NCBI RefSeq assembly: GCF_021545845.1
Contig: NZ_CP088923.1
Coordinates: 2,604,001-2,668,000, forward strand
Direction: 5' to 3'
DNA: 64,000 nucleotides
From: Rhodanobacter thiooxydans
GTDB taxonomy: Bacteria; Pseudomonadota; Gammaproteobacteria; Xanthomonadales; Rhodanobacteraceae
Positions 19,670-29,173 of this stretch are shown in pieces; position 1 is the stretch's first letter; every line of letters begins with the position of its first letter. The notes beneath the pieces are model-generated. The model saw only the letters and a program-made list of their open reading frames with translations. It made no database searches and was not told where the DNA came from. A program made the translations under genes and the position numbers.

Positions 19670-20929
19670 TCAGCCAGCCCGCACGGCATACTTGCGGGCC
19701 ACGTAGTCATCCAGGATGCCGACGAACTCGTTGGCGATGTTGTCGCCGCGCAGCGTCATCGCCTTCTCGCCGTCGATGAACACCGGCGCCGCCGGCGCCT
19801 CGCCGTTGCCCGGCAGCGAGATGCCGATGTTGGCGTGCTTGGATTCGCCCGGACCGTTGACGATGCAGCCCATCACCGCCAGGGTGAGGTTCTCCACGCC
19901 GTCGTACTTGACGCGCCACACCGGCATCTGCTCGCGCACGTGTTCCTGCACGGTCTTGGCCAGTTCCTGGAAGAACTCGCTGGTGGTGCGGCCGCAGCCC
20001 GGGCAGGCGGTGACCAGCGGGGTGAACGAGCGCAGGCCCATGGTCTGCAGCAGCTCCTGCGCCACGATCACCTCGCCGGTGCGCGAAGCGCCTGGCTCCG
20101 GTGTCAGCGAGATGCGGATGGTGTCGCCGATGCCTTCCTGCAGCAGCACCGCCAGCGCGGCGCTGGACGCGGTGATGCCCTTGGAACCCATGCCCGCCTC
20201 GGTCAGGCCCAGGTGCAGCGCGTAGTCGCAGCGCGCGGCCAGGTCGCGGTACACCGCGATCAGCTCCTGCACGCCGGAGACCTTGCACGAGAGGATGATG
20301 CGCTCGCGCGGCAGGCCGATCTTCTCGGCCAGCACCGCCGAATCCAGCGCCGAGCGGATCAGCGCCTCGCGCGCCACGTGGCTGGCGTCCCACGGCTCGG
20401 CGCGGCGGGCGTTCTCGTCCATCAGCGCGGTGAGCATGCCCTGATCCAGCGAGCCCCAGTTCGCGCCGATGCGTACCGGCTTGCCGTAGCGCAGCGCCTT
20501 GTCGATGATCGCGCCGAACTGGCTTTCATGCTTCTTGCCGAAGCCGACGTTGCCAGGGTTGATGCGGTACTTCGCCAGCACTTCGGCGCAGGCCGGCTCG
20601 CGTTCCAGCAGCTGGTGGCCGTTGTAGTGGAAGTCGCCCACGATCGGCACCTCCACCCCCATCATCGCCAGCCGTTCGGCGATCCGCGGCACGGCGGCGG
20701 CGGCGGTCGGCGTGTTCACCGTGATGCGCACCAGCTCGGAACCGGCGCGGGCCAGCTCGGCAATCTGTTTCGCAGTGCTGGCCGGGTCCTCGGTGTCGGT
20801 GTTGGTCATCGACTGCACCACCACCGGCGCGCCACCGCCCACCGTCACCTTGCCGATCTGCACGGCCACGCTGGGCCGGCGCTGTGCCGGAGCGGCTGGG
20901 CGCGGTTGTTGCGAAACAAGCTCACTCAT
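19670..20929 (-). CDS. ispG: 4-hydroxy-3-methylbut-2-en-1-yl diphosphate synthase
   Basis: IspG/GcpE, an FeS enzyme of the MEP isoprenoid pathway. 419 residues from ATG 20929; the open frame continues upstream but without homology. Family parts: [22 protein letters not shown] near the N-terminus, [34 protein letters not shown]. The cluster cysteines are in [13 protein letters not shown] (CxxC) and [12 protein letters not shown]. Single-gene unit here, divergent from ccoN. Confidence 0.96.
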   Translation of the reverse strand: MSELVSQQPRPAAPAQRRPSVAVQIGKVTVGGGAPVVVQSMTNTDTEDPASTAKQIAELARAGSELVRITVNTPTAAAAVPRIAERLAMMGVEVPIVGDFHYNGHQLLEREPACAEVLAKYRINPGNVGFGKKHESQFGAIIDKALRYGKPVRIGANWGSLDQGMLTALMDENARRAEPWDASHVAREALIRSALDSAVLAEKIGLPRERIILSCKVSGVQELIAVYRDLAARCDYALHLGLTEAGMGSKGITASSAALAVLLQEGIGDTIRISLTPEPGASRTGEVIVAQELLQTMGLRSFTPLVTACPGCGRTTSEFFQELAKTVQEHVREQMPVWRVKYDGVENLTLAVMGCIVNGPGESKHANIGISLPGNGEAPAAPVFIDGEKAMTLRGDNIANEFVGILDDYVARKYAVRAG

Positions 20930-21178
20930 GGAATCAACCGGATGACAAGCCGCGATCGCGCGCGACGACACTGCCAAGAATACCCGATCGGCGGTGTTCC
21001 CTTGCAGCAAACCCGCGCCACGCCGGCAGCAACCTGCGCTGGCGCTTGCCGGCCGCCGCACTGCGCACCGTGCACGGTTCCTCGACGAATCCAATGCCAC
21101 ATTTTTGTGCGCGGAACACGCCGGCCGGATGGACGCGGCGCATACTGCCCGTCGTGGTGGACGGATTGCCGCAGCCGC

Positions 21179-21192
21179 TTGATCAAAGTCAT
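21179..21192 (+). promoter_or_regulatory. FNR/Anr-type box upstream of the cbb3 oxidase operon
   Basis: TTGAT-CAAA-GTCAT, one mismatch from the Anr/Dnr-type consensus TTGAT-N4-GTCAA. It lies 55 bp before the ccoN start, compatible with a class II activator site. High-affinity cbb3 oxidases are commonly oxygen-regulated by FNR/Anr; use of this site is inferred. The rest of the ispG-ccoN gap (20930-21246) shows no other feature I can name. Confidence 0.55.
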
Positions 21193-21246
21193 GATGGCGC
21201 TGCATGCTTCGCGCCAGAATGCGCCGCTATTTTTCCGGGGAAGCCC

Positions 21247-22713
21247 ATGCCGAACACCGAGTACTACAATGACAAGGTCGTGCGCCAGTTCCTGCTGGCT
21301 GCGGCCGTGTGGGGCATCATCGGCATGTCGGTCGGCGTGTATGCCGCCGCCGAGCTGATGTGGCCCGCACTGAATTTCGAGATCCCCTGGCTGACCTTCA
21401 GCCGGCTCCGCCCCGACCATACCTTCGGCGTGATCTTCGCCTTCGGCGGCTCGGCGCTGATGGGTACCTGCTACTATGTGGTGCAGCGCACCGGCCACGC
21501 GCGGCTGGCACTGGGCAAGCTGGCCGGCTTCACCTTCTGGGGTTGGCAACTGGTCTGCGTGCTGGCGATGACCACGATGCCGCTGGGGCTGACCCAGAGC
21601 AAGGAATACGCCGAGCCGGAATGGTTCGTCGACATCCTGATCGCGGTGGTGTGGGTGAGCTTCGGCGTGGTGTTCTTCGGCTCGCTGGCGCGCCGGCGCA
21701 TCAAGCACATCTACGTGGCGAACTGGTACTACGGCGCGTTCATCATCGCGGTGGGCCTGCTGCACATCGTCAACAATCTGGCGATCCCGGTGTCCTGGAC
21801 CAAGTCCTACCCGATCTACTCGGGCGTGGTCGACGCGATGGTGCAGTGGTGGTACGGCCACAACGCGGTGGCATTCTTCCTCACCGCCGGCTTCCTCGGC
21901 ATGATGTACTACTTCGTGCCGCGGCAGGCGCAGCAGCCGCTGTGGAGCTACCGCTTCTCGATCGTCAATTTCTGGGCGCTGATCTCGGTCTACATGTGGG
22001 CCGGCGCGCACCACCTGATGTACACGGCGCTGCCGGACTGGGTGCAATCAGTCGGCATGGCGTTCTCGCTGGTGCTGCTGATGCCGAGCTGGGGCTCGGC
22101 CGCCAACGGTCTGCTCACCTTCAACGGCTCCTGGTACAAGCTCAAAACCGATCCCGCCGCGAAATTCATGGTGATGTCGCTGGTGTTCTACGCCGCCTCG
22201 ACCTTCGAAGGCTCGATGATGGCGATCAAGACAGTGAACCAGTTCACCCACTACACCGACTGGACCATCGCCCACGTGCACTCCGGCTCGCTGGGCTGGG
22301 TGGCGATGATCACCATCGGCTCGCTGTACGCGATGGCGCCGCGCGCGCTGGGCCGCCCGGAGATGTACTCGCACAAGGGCATGGAAGTGCATTTCTGGCT
22401 GCACATGCTGGGCACCCTGTTCTATGTGGGCGCAATGTGGACCGCCGGCGGCGTAGAAGGCCACATGTGGCGCGCCACCCAGCCCGACGGGGCGCTCACC
22501 TACGGCTTCCTCGACAGCCTGATCGCGATCAAGCCGATGTACGTGATCCGCTGGCTGGGCGGCGTGCTGATCCTGTCCGGCATGTGGGTGATGGCGTGGA
22601 ACCTGTGGCACACCGCAGCGGATGCGCGCGCGCGGCTGATCAAGCCGATTCCGGTGCCGGTGCCCGAACCCGTGCCGCACCAGGTGCCGGCACCGCTGCC
22701 TGCAGCCGGTTGA
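21247..22713 (+). CDS. ccoN: cbb3-type cytochrome c oxidase subunit I
   Basis: Catalytic heme-copper subunit of the high-affinity terminal oxidase, inner membrane, 488 residues from ATG 21247 ([15 protein letters not shown]); the longer frame upstream is rejected. About 12 transmembrane helices. Heme and CuB histidines sit in [43 protein letters not shown] and [13 protein letters not shown]. The C-terminal ~25 residues are Pro/Val-rich ([19 protein letters not shown]), probably a flexible tail. First gene of ccoNOQP. Confidence 0.97.
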   Translation: MPNTEYYNDKVVRQFLLAAAVWGIIGMSVGVYAAAELMWPALNFEIPWLTFSRLRPDHTFGVIFAFGGSALMGTCYYVVQRTGHARLALGKLAGFTFWGWQLVCVLAMTTMPLGLTQSKEYAEPEWFVDILIAVVWVSFGVVFFGSLARRRIKHIYVANWYYGAFIIAVGLLHIVNNLAIPVSWTKSYPIYSGVVDAMVQWWYGHNAVAFFLTAGFLGMMYYFVPRQAQQPLWSYRFSIVNFWALISVYMWAGAHHLMYTALPDWVQSVGMAFSLVLLMPSWGSAANGLLTFNGSWYKLKTDPAAKFMVMSLVFYAASTFEGSMMAIKTVNQFTHYTDWTIAHVHSGSLGWVAMITIGSLYAMAPRALGRPEMYSHKGMEVHFWLHMLGTLFYVGAMWTAGGVEGHMWRATQPDGALTYGFLDSLIAIKPMYVIRWLGGVLILSGMWVMAWNLWHTAADARARLIKPIPVPVPEPVPHQVPAPLPAAG

Positions 22714-22725
22714 GGGGATTGAACA

Positions 22726-23376
22726 ATGGCTTACAAGCATTTCGAAGCAATCGAGAAACACGCCGGCCTGCTCGGCATCGGCATCGCGATCATGGTGTCG
22801 CTGGGCGGGCTGGCCGAGATCACCCCGCTGTTCGTCGAGGCGCATTCGCTGAAGGCGCCGCCGAACGTGCATCCCTACGACCCGCTGCGGCTGGCCGGCA
22901 AGGACGTCTACGTGCGCGAGGGCTGCTACCTGTGCCACTCGCAGATGATCCGCGCGCTGCGCTTCGAGACCGAGCGCTACGGCCACTTCTCGACCGCCGC
23001 CGAATCGGTCTACGACCGCCCGTTCCAGTGGGGCTCCAAGCGCACCGGCCCGGATCTCGCCCGCGTCGGCGGCAAGTACTCCGACGACTGGCAGCGCAAG
23101 CATCTGCTGGACCCGCGCCAGGTGGTGCCGCAGTCGAACATGCCGGCCTACCCTTGGCTGGTCGGCAAGAAGCTCGACGCCGCCGACATCCAGGCGCGCA
23201 TGCGCGTCCTGCGCAAGCTGGGCGACCCGTACAGCGACGCCGACATTGCCGGCGCGCCCGCCGCGGTGGAAGGCAAGACCGAAATGGACGCGCTGATCGC
23301 GTACCTGCAGGGCCTGGGCATCAGGAACGAGCCTGACGCCGCCACCGCCTCGACCGGTACCGGGGGCACGCCATGA
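22726..23376 (+). CDS. ccoO: cbb3-type cytochrome c oxidase subunit II (mono-heme)
   Basis: 216 residues, one N-terminal membrane anchor ([20 protein letters not shown]) and one c-type heme site CYLCH near residue 67, with the distal Met probably in SNMPAYPWL. It passes electrons from CcoP to CcoN. Start 12 bp after ccoN; its end overlaps the ccoQ start by 4 bp. Confidence 0.96.
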   Translation: MAYKHFEAIEKHAGLLGIGIAIMVSLGGLAEITPLFVEAHSLKAPPNVHPYDPLRLAGKDVYVREGCYLCHSQMIRALRFETERYGHFSTAAESVYDRPFQWGSKRTGPDLARVGGKYSDDWQRKHLLDPRQVVPQSNMPAYPWLVGKKLDAADIQARMRVLRKLGDPYSDADIAGAPAAVEGKTEMDALIAYLQGLGIRNEPDAATASTGTGGTP

Positions 23377-23555
23377 CTCCGATGAGCCCGGTCTGGGGCC
23401 ACGTCGCCGGCGTGTTCATCCTGCTGATGATGTTCAGCTTCATCGGTATCTGGGTCTGGGCCTGGCGCAAGTACCACAAGCCCACCTTCAACCGCCTGGC
23501 GCGTCTGCCGATGGAAGACGAGCCCGCGTCCGACAACAGCGAGGATCGCCCATGA
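23373..23555 (+). CDS. ccoQ: cbb3 oxidase small subunit CcoQ/FixQ
   Basis: 60 residues with one transmembrane helix ([21 protein letters not shown]) followed by a charged tail ([19 protein letters not shown]), the usual CcoQ layout. In other bacteria it stabilises the CcoP-CcoNO interaction. Overlaps ccoO and ccoP by 4 bp each. Confidence 0.9.
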   Translation: MTPMSPVWGHVAGVFILLMMFSFIGIWVWAWRKYHKPTFNRLARLPMEDEPASDNSEDRP

Positions 23556-24460
23556 GTACGGGATGGTCGTTTTGGGTGATGTTCCTGGTGGTGCTCAACA
23601 TGGGCATCACGTTCTTCCTGTACCTGTGGGGACCGCGCGCGAAGATCCCCACCCTGCCCGACGGCACCAGCGGCCACGTGTGGGCCCACGGCGTGCTGCG
23701 CGAGGGCGTGCGCCCGCTGCCGCTGTGGTGGGTGCTGCTTTCCGGCGCGATGTTCGTGGCCGGCTTCGTCTACCTGGCGCTGTTCCCCGGCTTCGGCAAC
23801 TTCAAGGGCGTGCTGGGCTGGACCTCGCACGGCGAACTGGCCAACGCGGTAGCCGCCAACGACGCGAAGCGCGCACCGCTGGTCGAGCGCTTCAAGCTGT
23901 ATCCGGTGGAACAACTGGCGAGCGACCCCGCAGCGCTGCAGATGGGCAAGGTGCTGTTCGAGGACAACTGCGCGGCCTGCCACCAGCGCAGCGCGAAAGG
24001 CAACGTGGCGCTCGGCGCGCCCGACCTCAGCGACAACGACTGGCTCTACGGCGGCAGCGGCAGCGACATCACCACCTCGATCCACGACGGCCGCAGCGGC
24101 GTGATGCCGCCGTGGGCCAGCCTGGGCGCTGACAACGTGAAGAACCTGGCGCAGTACGTGCTGAGCCTGTCCGGTTCGCCGCACGACGCCGCCAAGGCCG
24201 CCGCCGGCCAGCCGCTGTTCGCCACCTGTGCGGCCTGCCATGGTGCCGACGGCAAGGGCAACCAGGCGCTGGGCGCGCCGAATCTCACCGACCACATATG
24301 GCTGCACGGCGGCAGCGTGGCCGACATCGAGAAGACCATCGGCGAGGGTCGCCAGGGCCACATGCCAGCGTGGAGCCCGCGTCTGTCCGACGACCAGATC
24401 CGCGTGCTCGCCGCCTACGTCTACCATCAGTCGCACCAGGGCGATGCCGGCAAGCCATGA
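23552..24460 (+). CDS. ccoP: cbb3-type cytochrome c oxidase subunit III (di-heme)
   Basis: 302 residues: two membrane segments near the N-terminus (~5-25 and ~55-77), then two cytochrome c domains with heme sites CAACH near residues 140 and 229. Axial methionines are in GVMPPWASL and GHMPAWSPRL. It accepts electrons from soluble or membrane cytochromes. The downstream FixH-like gene starts inside its 3' end. Confidence 0.96.
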   Translation: MSTGWSFWVMFLVVLNMGITFFLYLWGPRAKIPTLPDGTSGHVWAHGVLREGVRPLPLWWVLLSGAMFVAGFVYLALFPGFGNFKGVLGWTSHGELANAVAANDAKRAPLVERFKLYPVEQLASDPAALQMGKVLFEDNCAACHQRSAKGNVALGAPDLSDNDWLYGGSGSDITTSIHDGRSGVMPPWASLGADNVKNLAQYVLSLSGSPHDAAKAAAGQPLFATCAACHGADGKGNQALGAPNLTDHIWLHGGSVADIEKTIGEGRQGHMPAWSPRLSDDQIRVLAAYVYHQSHQGDAGKP

Positions 24461-24680
24461 CATCGTCGCCGGCACGGCATCGGCCTGGTATCGCCAGCCG
24501 GTGCTGTGGCTGGGCGTGTTCGTTTTCGTGGCCTCGCTGGCCGGCTGCGTGTGGATCATCATGCTTGGCGCGAGCCATGCCGATACGCCGCTGAAGACGG
24601 CGCACACCGTGTTCGGCGTGCCGGTCAGCGCGCACACCAGCGCCAGCCCCCCGCGCCCGCCGACCGACCCACCGCGATGA
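24444..24680 (+). CDS. Short FixH/CcoH-like membrane protein
   Basis: 78 residues from the ATG at 24444, overlapping ccoP by 17 bp. The segment SAWYRQPVLWLGVFVFVASLAGCVWIIM resembles the N-terminal WYRQ-x-W anchor of FixH, an accessory protein of cbb3 assembly. The periplasmic FixH domain (usual total ~150 residues) is missing; the tail is short and Pro/Ser-rich. Position between ccoP and ccoI is exactly that of fixH in ccoNOQP-ccoGHIS loci. Either a naturally minimal FixH or a truncated one. Confidence 0.55.
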   Translation: MPASHDIVAGTASAWYRQPVLWLGVFVFVASLAGCVWIIMLGASHADTPLKTAHTVFGVPVSAHTSASPPRPPTDPPR

Positions 24681-26932
24681 ACGCCTACGCGGCCTGGGCC
24701 CATCCGCAACTCGCCGCGCAGGTCCTGCGCCCGCGCCGCGACGGCTGCAGCGAAATCGCCCTGCGCGTCGAAGCTCTGAACGATGCGCGCCAGGTGCTCT
24801 GGCTGGAGCAGCGCATCAGCGCCCTGCCCGGCGTGCAGCGCGTGGCGATCGACCGGCCGGCACAACGCGTGCGGGTGGTATGGGACGCACGGCGCATGTC
24901 GCTGCCGACCCTGCTCGACAACTTCGCCGCCGCGAACTGCCCGGCGCAGCCGCTGCAGCACGGCAGCATCGACGACGCCCGCGCGCACGAGCAGCACGAC
25001 GCACTGAAGCGCCTGCTGGTCGCCGGCATGTGCTCGATGCAGGTGATGACCTATGCATTCGTGATCTACATCGGCGTAGTCGATTTCGTCGACTTCAGCA
25101 CGCGCAGCCTGTTCCGCTGGCTGGGCCTGCTGACCACCCTGCCGGTAGTGTTCTACTCGGCGCTGCCGTTCTTCCGCGGCGCCATACGCGAACTGGGCGA
25201 GCGGCGGCTCGGCATCAACCTGCCGGTGGCGCTGGCGGTGCTGCTGGTGTTCCTGGCCAGCGCTTTCCATACGTTGCGCGGCAGCGGCGAGATCTACTTC
25301 GACTCGGTGACCATGTTCGTGTTCCTGCTGCTCGCCGGGCGCTACGTGGAACTGCGCTCGCGCCACCGCAGCGGTGCGCTTGGCGATGCCGCCATCGACG
25401 CCACGCCGTTGCTGGCGCAACGCCGCCGCGCCGATGGCGAGCTGGAAACCGTGGCCGCGATCGCCCTGCTGCCGGGCGACCGCGTGCACGTCGCCGAGGG
25501 CGAGGCGGTGCCGGCGGACGGCGTGCTCGAGAGTGCCGGCGCGCGGGTGGACGAAGCCCTGCTGTCGGGCGAGTCGCGCCCGGTACGCCGGCAGCGCGGC
25601 GAGCGCCTGGTGGCTGGCAGCGTGCTGCTGTCCGGGCCGGTCGAGTTGCGTGTGGAGCACGGCGGCAGCGCCTCCACCGCGGCGCGGCTGGGCGCACTGG
25701 CCGACCGCGCCCGCCAGGCCCGCGCGCGGGTGGCGCCGAGCGACCGCGTAATCGGCCGCTTCGTGGCCCGCGTGCTGGTGCTGACCGCGCTGACCGCGCT
25801 GGGCTGGCTGCTGGTCGACCCGTCGCGCGCCTTCGAGGCGGCAGTGGCGGTGCTGGTGGTGGCGTGCCCTTGCTCGTTCGCGCTGGCTCGCCCGGCCGCG
25901 CTGACCCGCGCGCTGGGCGTGCTGGCCGCACGCGGCGTGCTGGTCACCGACGGCAAGGCGCTGGAAGCACTGGCCCGGGTCGACTACGCGCTGTTCGACA
26001 AGACCGGCACCCTCGGCGTGCCAAAGCTTGACCGCCGCGGCATCGAGCCGCTGCGAGGAGACACGCCCGAGCGGGTGCTGCAGCTGGCCGCTGCGCTGGC
26101 CCATGAAAGTTCGCACCCGCTGGCCCGCGCGCTGGCCGACGCTGCACGCCAGCAGGCGCTGGCGCTGCAGGCGCAGTCGGTGCGGGTCCACGCCGGTGCC
26201 GGCATCAGCGGCGAGGCCGACGGCCGCACGTTGCGCCTGGGCCGTGCCGACTTCGCGCTGGCGCCCAGTGGCGGCCAGTTGCCGGCCGACGCCGACGCGC
26301 TGGTGCTGGCCGATGCCGACGGCGCAATTGCCGCCTTCCACCTCGTCGAGCAGCCGCGCGCCGGGGCGCGCCGCCTGCTCGACGCGCTGCGTGCCGACGG
26401 CATCGCCGTCGCCATCGCCAGCGGCGACCACGCCGCCCGCGTGGCCGCGCTGGCCGACCGTCTCGACGTCGCCGATCGCCACGCGCGCCAGTCGCCCGAA
26501 GACAAGCTGGCCCGGCTGCAGGCCGCGCACGCCGAAGGCCGCATCACCCTCGCCGTGGGCGACGGCAGCAACGACGCTCCGCTGCTGGCCGGGGCCGACG
26601 TCTCCGCCGCGCTGGCCTCGGGCACCGAGCTGGCGCAAAGCCACGCCGACCTGCTGCTGCTCGACGGCCACCTCGGCAGCCTCGCCGATGCCCGCGCGAT
26701 CGCACGCCAGCTGCAGCGGGTGATCCGGCAAGGTCGGCACTGGTCGCTGTGGTACAACCTGGCCGCGGTGCCGTTCGCCGCCTTCGGCCTGGTGACGCCA
26801 TGGCTGGCCGCGATCGGCATGTCACTGAGCTCGCTGCTGGTGGTGCTGTACGCGCTGCGCGTGGGCTGCGGCGCCCCCGGCCCGGTCGATGCTCCGCACC
26901 CGCCACTGCACCCGCGCGAGTTGCACGCATGA
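24677..26932 (+). CDS. ccoI: CcoI/FixI-type copper P1B-ATPase, N-terminal metal-binding cysteines missing
   Basis: Copper exporter needed to metallate cbb3 oxidase, 751 residues from ATG 24677. P-type ATPase motifs are intact: LLSGESRPV (actuator), ACPCSFALARPAALT (membrane copper site CPC), FDKTGTLG (phosphorylated Asp), ESSHPLARAL (HP locus), GDGSNDAPLL (hinge). The N-terminal ~95 residues keep the HMA-like end LEQRISALPGVQRVAID, but the usual CxxC is replaced (ARQV at the aligned place), and the Cys-rich segment before it is absent. Overlaps the FixH-like gene and ccoS by 4 bp each. Confidence 0.92.
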   Translation: MNAYAAWAHPQLAAQVLRPRRDGCSEIALRVEALNDARQVLWLEQRISALPGVQRVAIDRPAQRVRVVWDARRMSLPTLLDNFAAANCPAQPLQHGSIDDARAHEQHDALKRLLVAGMCSMQVMTYAFVIYIGVVDFVDFSTRSLFRWLGLLTTLPVVFYSALPFFRGAIRELGERRLGINLPVALAVLLVFLASAFHTLRGSGEIYFDSVTMFVFLLLAGRYVELRSRHRSGALGDAAIDATPLLAQRRRADGELETVAAIALLPGDRVHVAEGEAVPADGVLESAGARVDEALLSGESRPVRRQRGERLVAGSVLLSGPVELRVEHGGSASTAARLGALADRARQARARVAPSDRVIGRFVARVLVLTALTALGWLLVDPSRAFEAAVAVLVVACPCSFALARPAALTRALGVLAARGVLVTDGKALEALARVDYALFDKTGTLGVPKLDRRGIEPLRGDTPERVLQLAAALAHESSHPLARALADAARQQALALQAQSVRVHAGAGISGEADGRTLRLGRADFALAPSGGQLPADADALVLADADGAIAAFHLVEQPRAGARRLLDALRADGIAVAIASGDHAARVAALADRLDVADRHARQSPEDKLARLQAAHAEGRITLAVGDGSNDAPLLAGADVSAALASGTELAQSHADLLLLDGHLGSLADARAIARQLQRVIRQGRHWSLWYNLAAVPFAAFGLVTPWLAAIGMSLSSLLVVLYALRVGCGAPGPVDAPHPPLHPRELHA

Positions 26933-27123
26933 ACATCCTGCTGGTGCTGATCCCGGTCACCCTGCTGATCGTGGGGGTCGGGGTGTGGCTGTTCTTCTGG
27001 GCCGTCAATCACCAACAGTTCGACGACCTGGACAGTCCGGCGGCACTGCCGCTGCTGGACGAACCGCCCGAGCCGGCGCCGCCCGCGGAACCCCCAAAGC
27101 ACGATCCCACCGAACCGCCGTAG
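26929..27123 (+). CDS. ccoS: cbb3 oxidase maturation protein CcoS
   Basis: 64 residues with one N-terminal transmembrane helix (ILLVLIPVTLLIVGVGVWLFFWAV), then NHQQFDDLDSPA, the CcoS signature. The tail is Pro/Glu-rich. CcoS is needed for heme and Cu insertion in cbb3 oxidase. ATG 26929 overlaps ccoI; the TAG stop at 27121 is part of the following dispersed repeat. Confidence 0.92.
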   Translation: MNILLVLIPVTLLIVGVGVWLFFWAVNHQQFDDLDSPAALPLLDEPPEPAPPAEPPKHDPTEPP

Positions 27124-27213
27124 GAGCCCGCTGGCGGGCGATGCTCCTGCTTTTGCGAATCCCGAATCCCGAATCCCCGCCCCAAAGGCATCGCCCGCCA
27201 GCGGGCTCCTACG
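27120..27213. repeat. Composite inverted repeat, family A, with three GAATCCC heptamers
   Basis: Opposing arms GTAGGAGCCCGCTGGCGGGC and complement. The spacer carries three tandem GAATCCC units (27157-27177). The left arm provides the TAG stop of ccoS. Immediately right of it begins a decayed gene. Confidence 0.85.
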
Positions 27214-27229
27214 GTTTGCGGCGAAGTGC

Positions 27230-27564
27230 GGCTTGCAGCAGACGCCGCTGCGGCGAGCACGGACAAGTCCGTCGGCGGGTCGAGCGCATCGACGCCGAAG
27301 TGGCGATCGAGAAACGGTCCGAGGAAGCGCCGCTCCAGCCCGGCGCCGATTGCGGCCGGGTCAGCGATAGCGCGCGGTATACAGGCGCATCGAACGCCCG
27401 CTATCGGCGGCGAGCAGTCGATACAGCGCATTGAGCAAGCCGTGCGGCTTGCCCAGGCCCAGCGGCGCGGCGATGCGCAGGTGCGGGCCGAGTTCGTCCG
27501 CGAGGTAGCGCGCGCAGGCATCGGTGTCGGCGCAGCGGTGCTCGATCGGCATGCGCCCGATCAT
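27230..27564 (-). pseudogene. Remnant of an acetyl-CoA hydrolase/transferase-family gene (5' part, frameshifted)
   Basis: On the minus strand from ATG 27564 (or 27552) a frame reads LGPHLRIAAPLGLGKPHGLL and NALYRLLAADSGRSMRLYTA. This matches the N-terminal glycine-rich start of acetyl-CoA hydrolase/CoA-transferase family proteins. It stops at 27361. The next expected piece, LERRFLGPFLDRHFG, is found in another frame just downstream, so a frameshift lies near 27370. After ~110 residues homology ends against the repeat at 27120-27213. The full family protein is over 500 residues, so this is a truncated, non-functional leftover. Confidence 0.65.
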
Positions 27565-27618
27565 GCCAGAAGCCCCGCGACGTCGGCGCGCCGACAGGCC
27601 ATCGCCTACACTCGCGCC

Positions 27619-29085
27619 ATGCCCACGCCACTGACCCCTGCCACCCCGAGCCGCCTGCTGGCCGAACAGGCATTGAGCCGCGCCGCCGGCGCGCCGCTGC
27701 TCAGCGGCAACGCGGTGGACCTGCTGATCGATGCCACCGCCCATTACGAGGCCTGGCTGGCGGCAATCTGCGGTGCGCGCCAGCGCGTGCTGCTGGAAAA
27801 CTACATCATCCGCGACGATGAAGTCGGGCGCGCCTTCCGCGATGCACTGGTCGAACGCGCCCGGGCGGGCGTGTTCGTCGCGGTGGTGGTCGACTGGCTG
27901 GGTTGCCTCGGACAATCGGGTCGTGCGTTCTGGGCACCGCTGCGCGCGGCCGGCGGCGAGGTGCGCGTGTTCAACCCGCTGCAGCTGGGCGAACCGCTGG
28001 GCTGGGTCAGCCGCGACCACCGCAAGCTGCTGGTGGTCGACGGTGAGCTCGGCTTCCTGTCCGGCGTATGCATCAGCGCGAAGTGGCTGGGCGACCCGGC
28101 GCGCGGCGTGCCGCCGTGGCGCGACACCGGCGTGGCGCTGCGCGGCCCGGCGGTGGCCGAACTGGAAGCGGCGTTCGCGCAGAGCTGGGGCGAAACCGGC
28201 GCGGCGCTGCGGCCGTTCGCGGAGGCCCCGGAGCCGGCCATGCCGGCCGCCCACGTGTCGCTGCGGCTGATCGCCACCCAGCCCTCCACCGCCGCGACGT
28301 ACCGGCTCGATCAACTGATCGCCGCGATGGCGCGCAAGACGCTGTGGCTCACCGACGCCTACTTCGTGGGCCTCGCGCCGTACGTGCAGGCACTGGTCGC
28401 CGCCGCGCGCGACGGCGTGGACGTGCGCCTGCTGGTGCCCGGCAGCAGCGACATCCCGATCGTGGCCGGCATGTCGCGCTCGGGCTATCGGCCGCTGCTG
28501 AAGGCCGGCATCCGCGTGTTCGAATGGAACGGCTCGATGCTGCACGCCAAGACCGCGGTCGCCGACGGGCAATGGGCACGGGTCGGCTCATCCAACCTCA
28601 ACATCGCCAGCTGGCTCGGCAACCGCGAACTCGATGTGGCGGTCGAGGACGCCGGCTTCGCCGGCCAGCTCGCCGCGCAATACGAACAGGATCTGGGCAA
28701 CGCCACCGAAATCGTGCTGGCCTCGCGCCGCCGCCGGCACGGCAGCGGCAGCCGTGAACGGGTGTGCCGCAGCAAGGCGCGGGTGCCGCACGTGCGCCAT
28801 GCCGGCGGCAGCTCCGGCCGTGCCGCCGCCGGCGCGCTGCGCATCGCCAACAGCGTCGGTGCCGCGCTGGCCAACCGGCGCGTGCTCGACGACACCGGCA
28901 GCGGCTCGCTGGTGATCGGTACCCTCGTGCTCGGCGCGCTGGCGGTGGTCGGGTTCGCCTGGCCGGCCGGGATCGGCTGGCCGCTCGGCGCCCTCGCCGC
29001 CTGGTTCGCGCTGAACCTCGGCATCCGCAGCTGGCGCGTGCGCAAGCGTCGCTGGCGTGAACTGCGCAACGCCGACGACGACTGA
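27619..29085 (+). CDS. Cardiolipin synthase-like phospholipase D family protein
   Basis: 488 residues from ATG 27619; the longer upstream frame runs through the pseudogene and is rejected. Two PLD active-site motifs: HRKLLVVDGELGFLSG near residue 135 and HAKTAVADGQWARVGSSNLN near residue 310. Unlike ClsA, there are no N-terminal membrane helices; two hydrophobic helices lie at the C-terminus (~430-475). This resembles ClsB/ClsC-type enzymes that condense phospholipids to cardiolipin at the membrane. Substrate not proven. Confidence 0.82.
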   Translation: MPTPLTPATPSRLLAEQALSRAAGAPLLSGNAVDLLIDATAHYEAWLAAICGARQRVLLENYIIRDDEVGRAFRDALVERARAGVFVAVVVDWLGCLGQSGRAFWAPLRAAGGEVRVFNPLQLGEPLGWVSRDHRKLLVVDGELGFLSGVCISAKWLGDPARGVPPWRDTGVALRGPAVAELEAAFAQSWGETGAALRPFAEAPEPAMPAAHVSLRLIATQPSTAATYRLDQLIAAMARKTLWLTDAYFVGLAPYVQALVAAARDGVDVRLLVPGSSDIPIVAGMSRSGYRPLLKAGIRVFEWNGSMLHAKTAVADGQWARVGSSNLNIASWLGNRELDVAVEDAGFAGQLAAQYEQDLGNATEIVLASRRRRHGSGSRERVCRSKARVPHVRHAGGSSGRAAAGALRIANSVGAALANRRVLDDTGSGSLVIGTLVLGALAVVGFAWPAGIGWPLGALAAWFALNLGIRSWRVRKRRWRELRNADDD

Positions 29086-29173
29086 GGCTTCCTGATGCGC
29101 TGCATGCGCTTCATGCGTCAAGCGGATGTTTTCTCACAACTTGATACGCACCGCATGCTAGGCTCGCGGCCCT

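Noticed and set aside
23321..26740. 1139-codon minus-strand open frame opposite ccoP-ccoI
   Set aside because: Crosses several well-supported genes in the antisense direction; composition is that of an antisense shadow.
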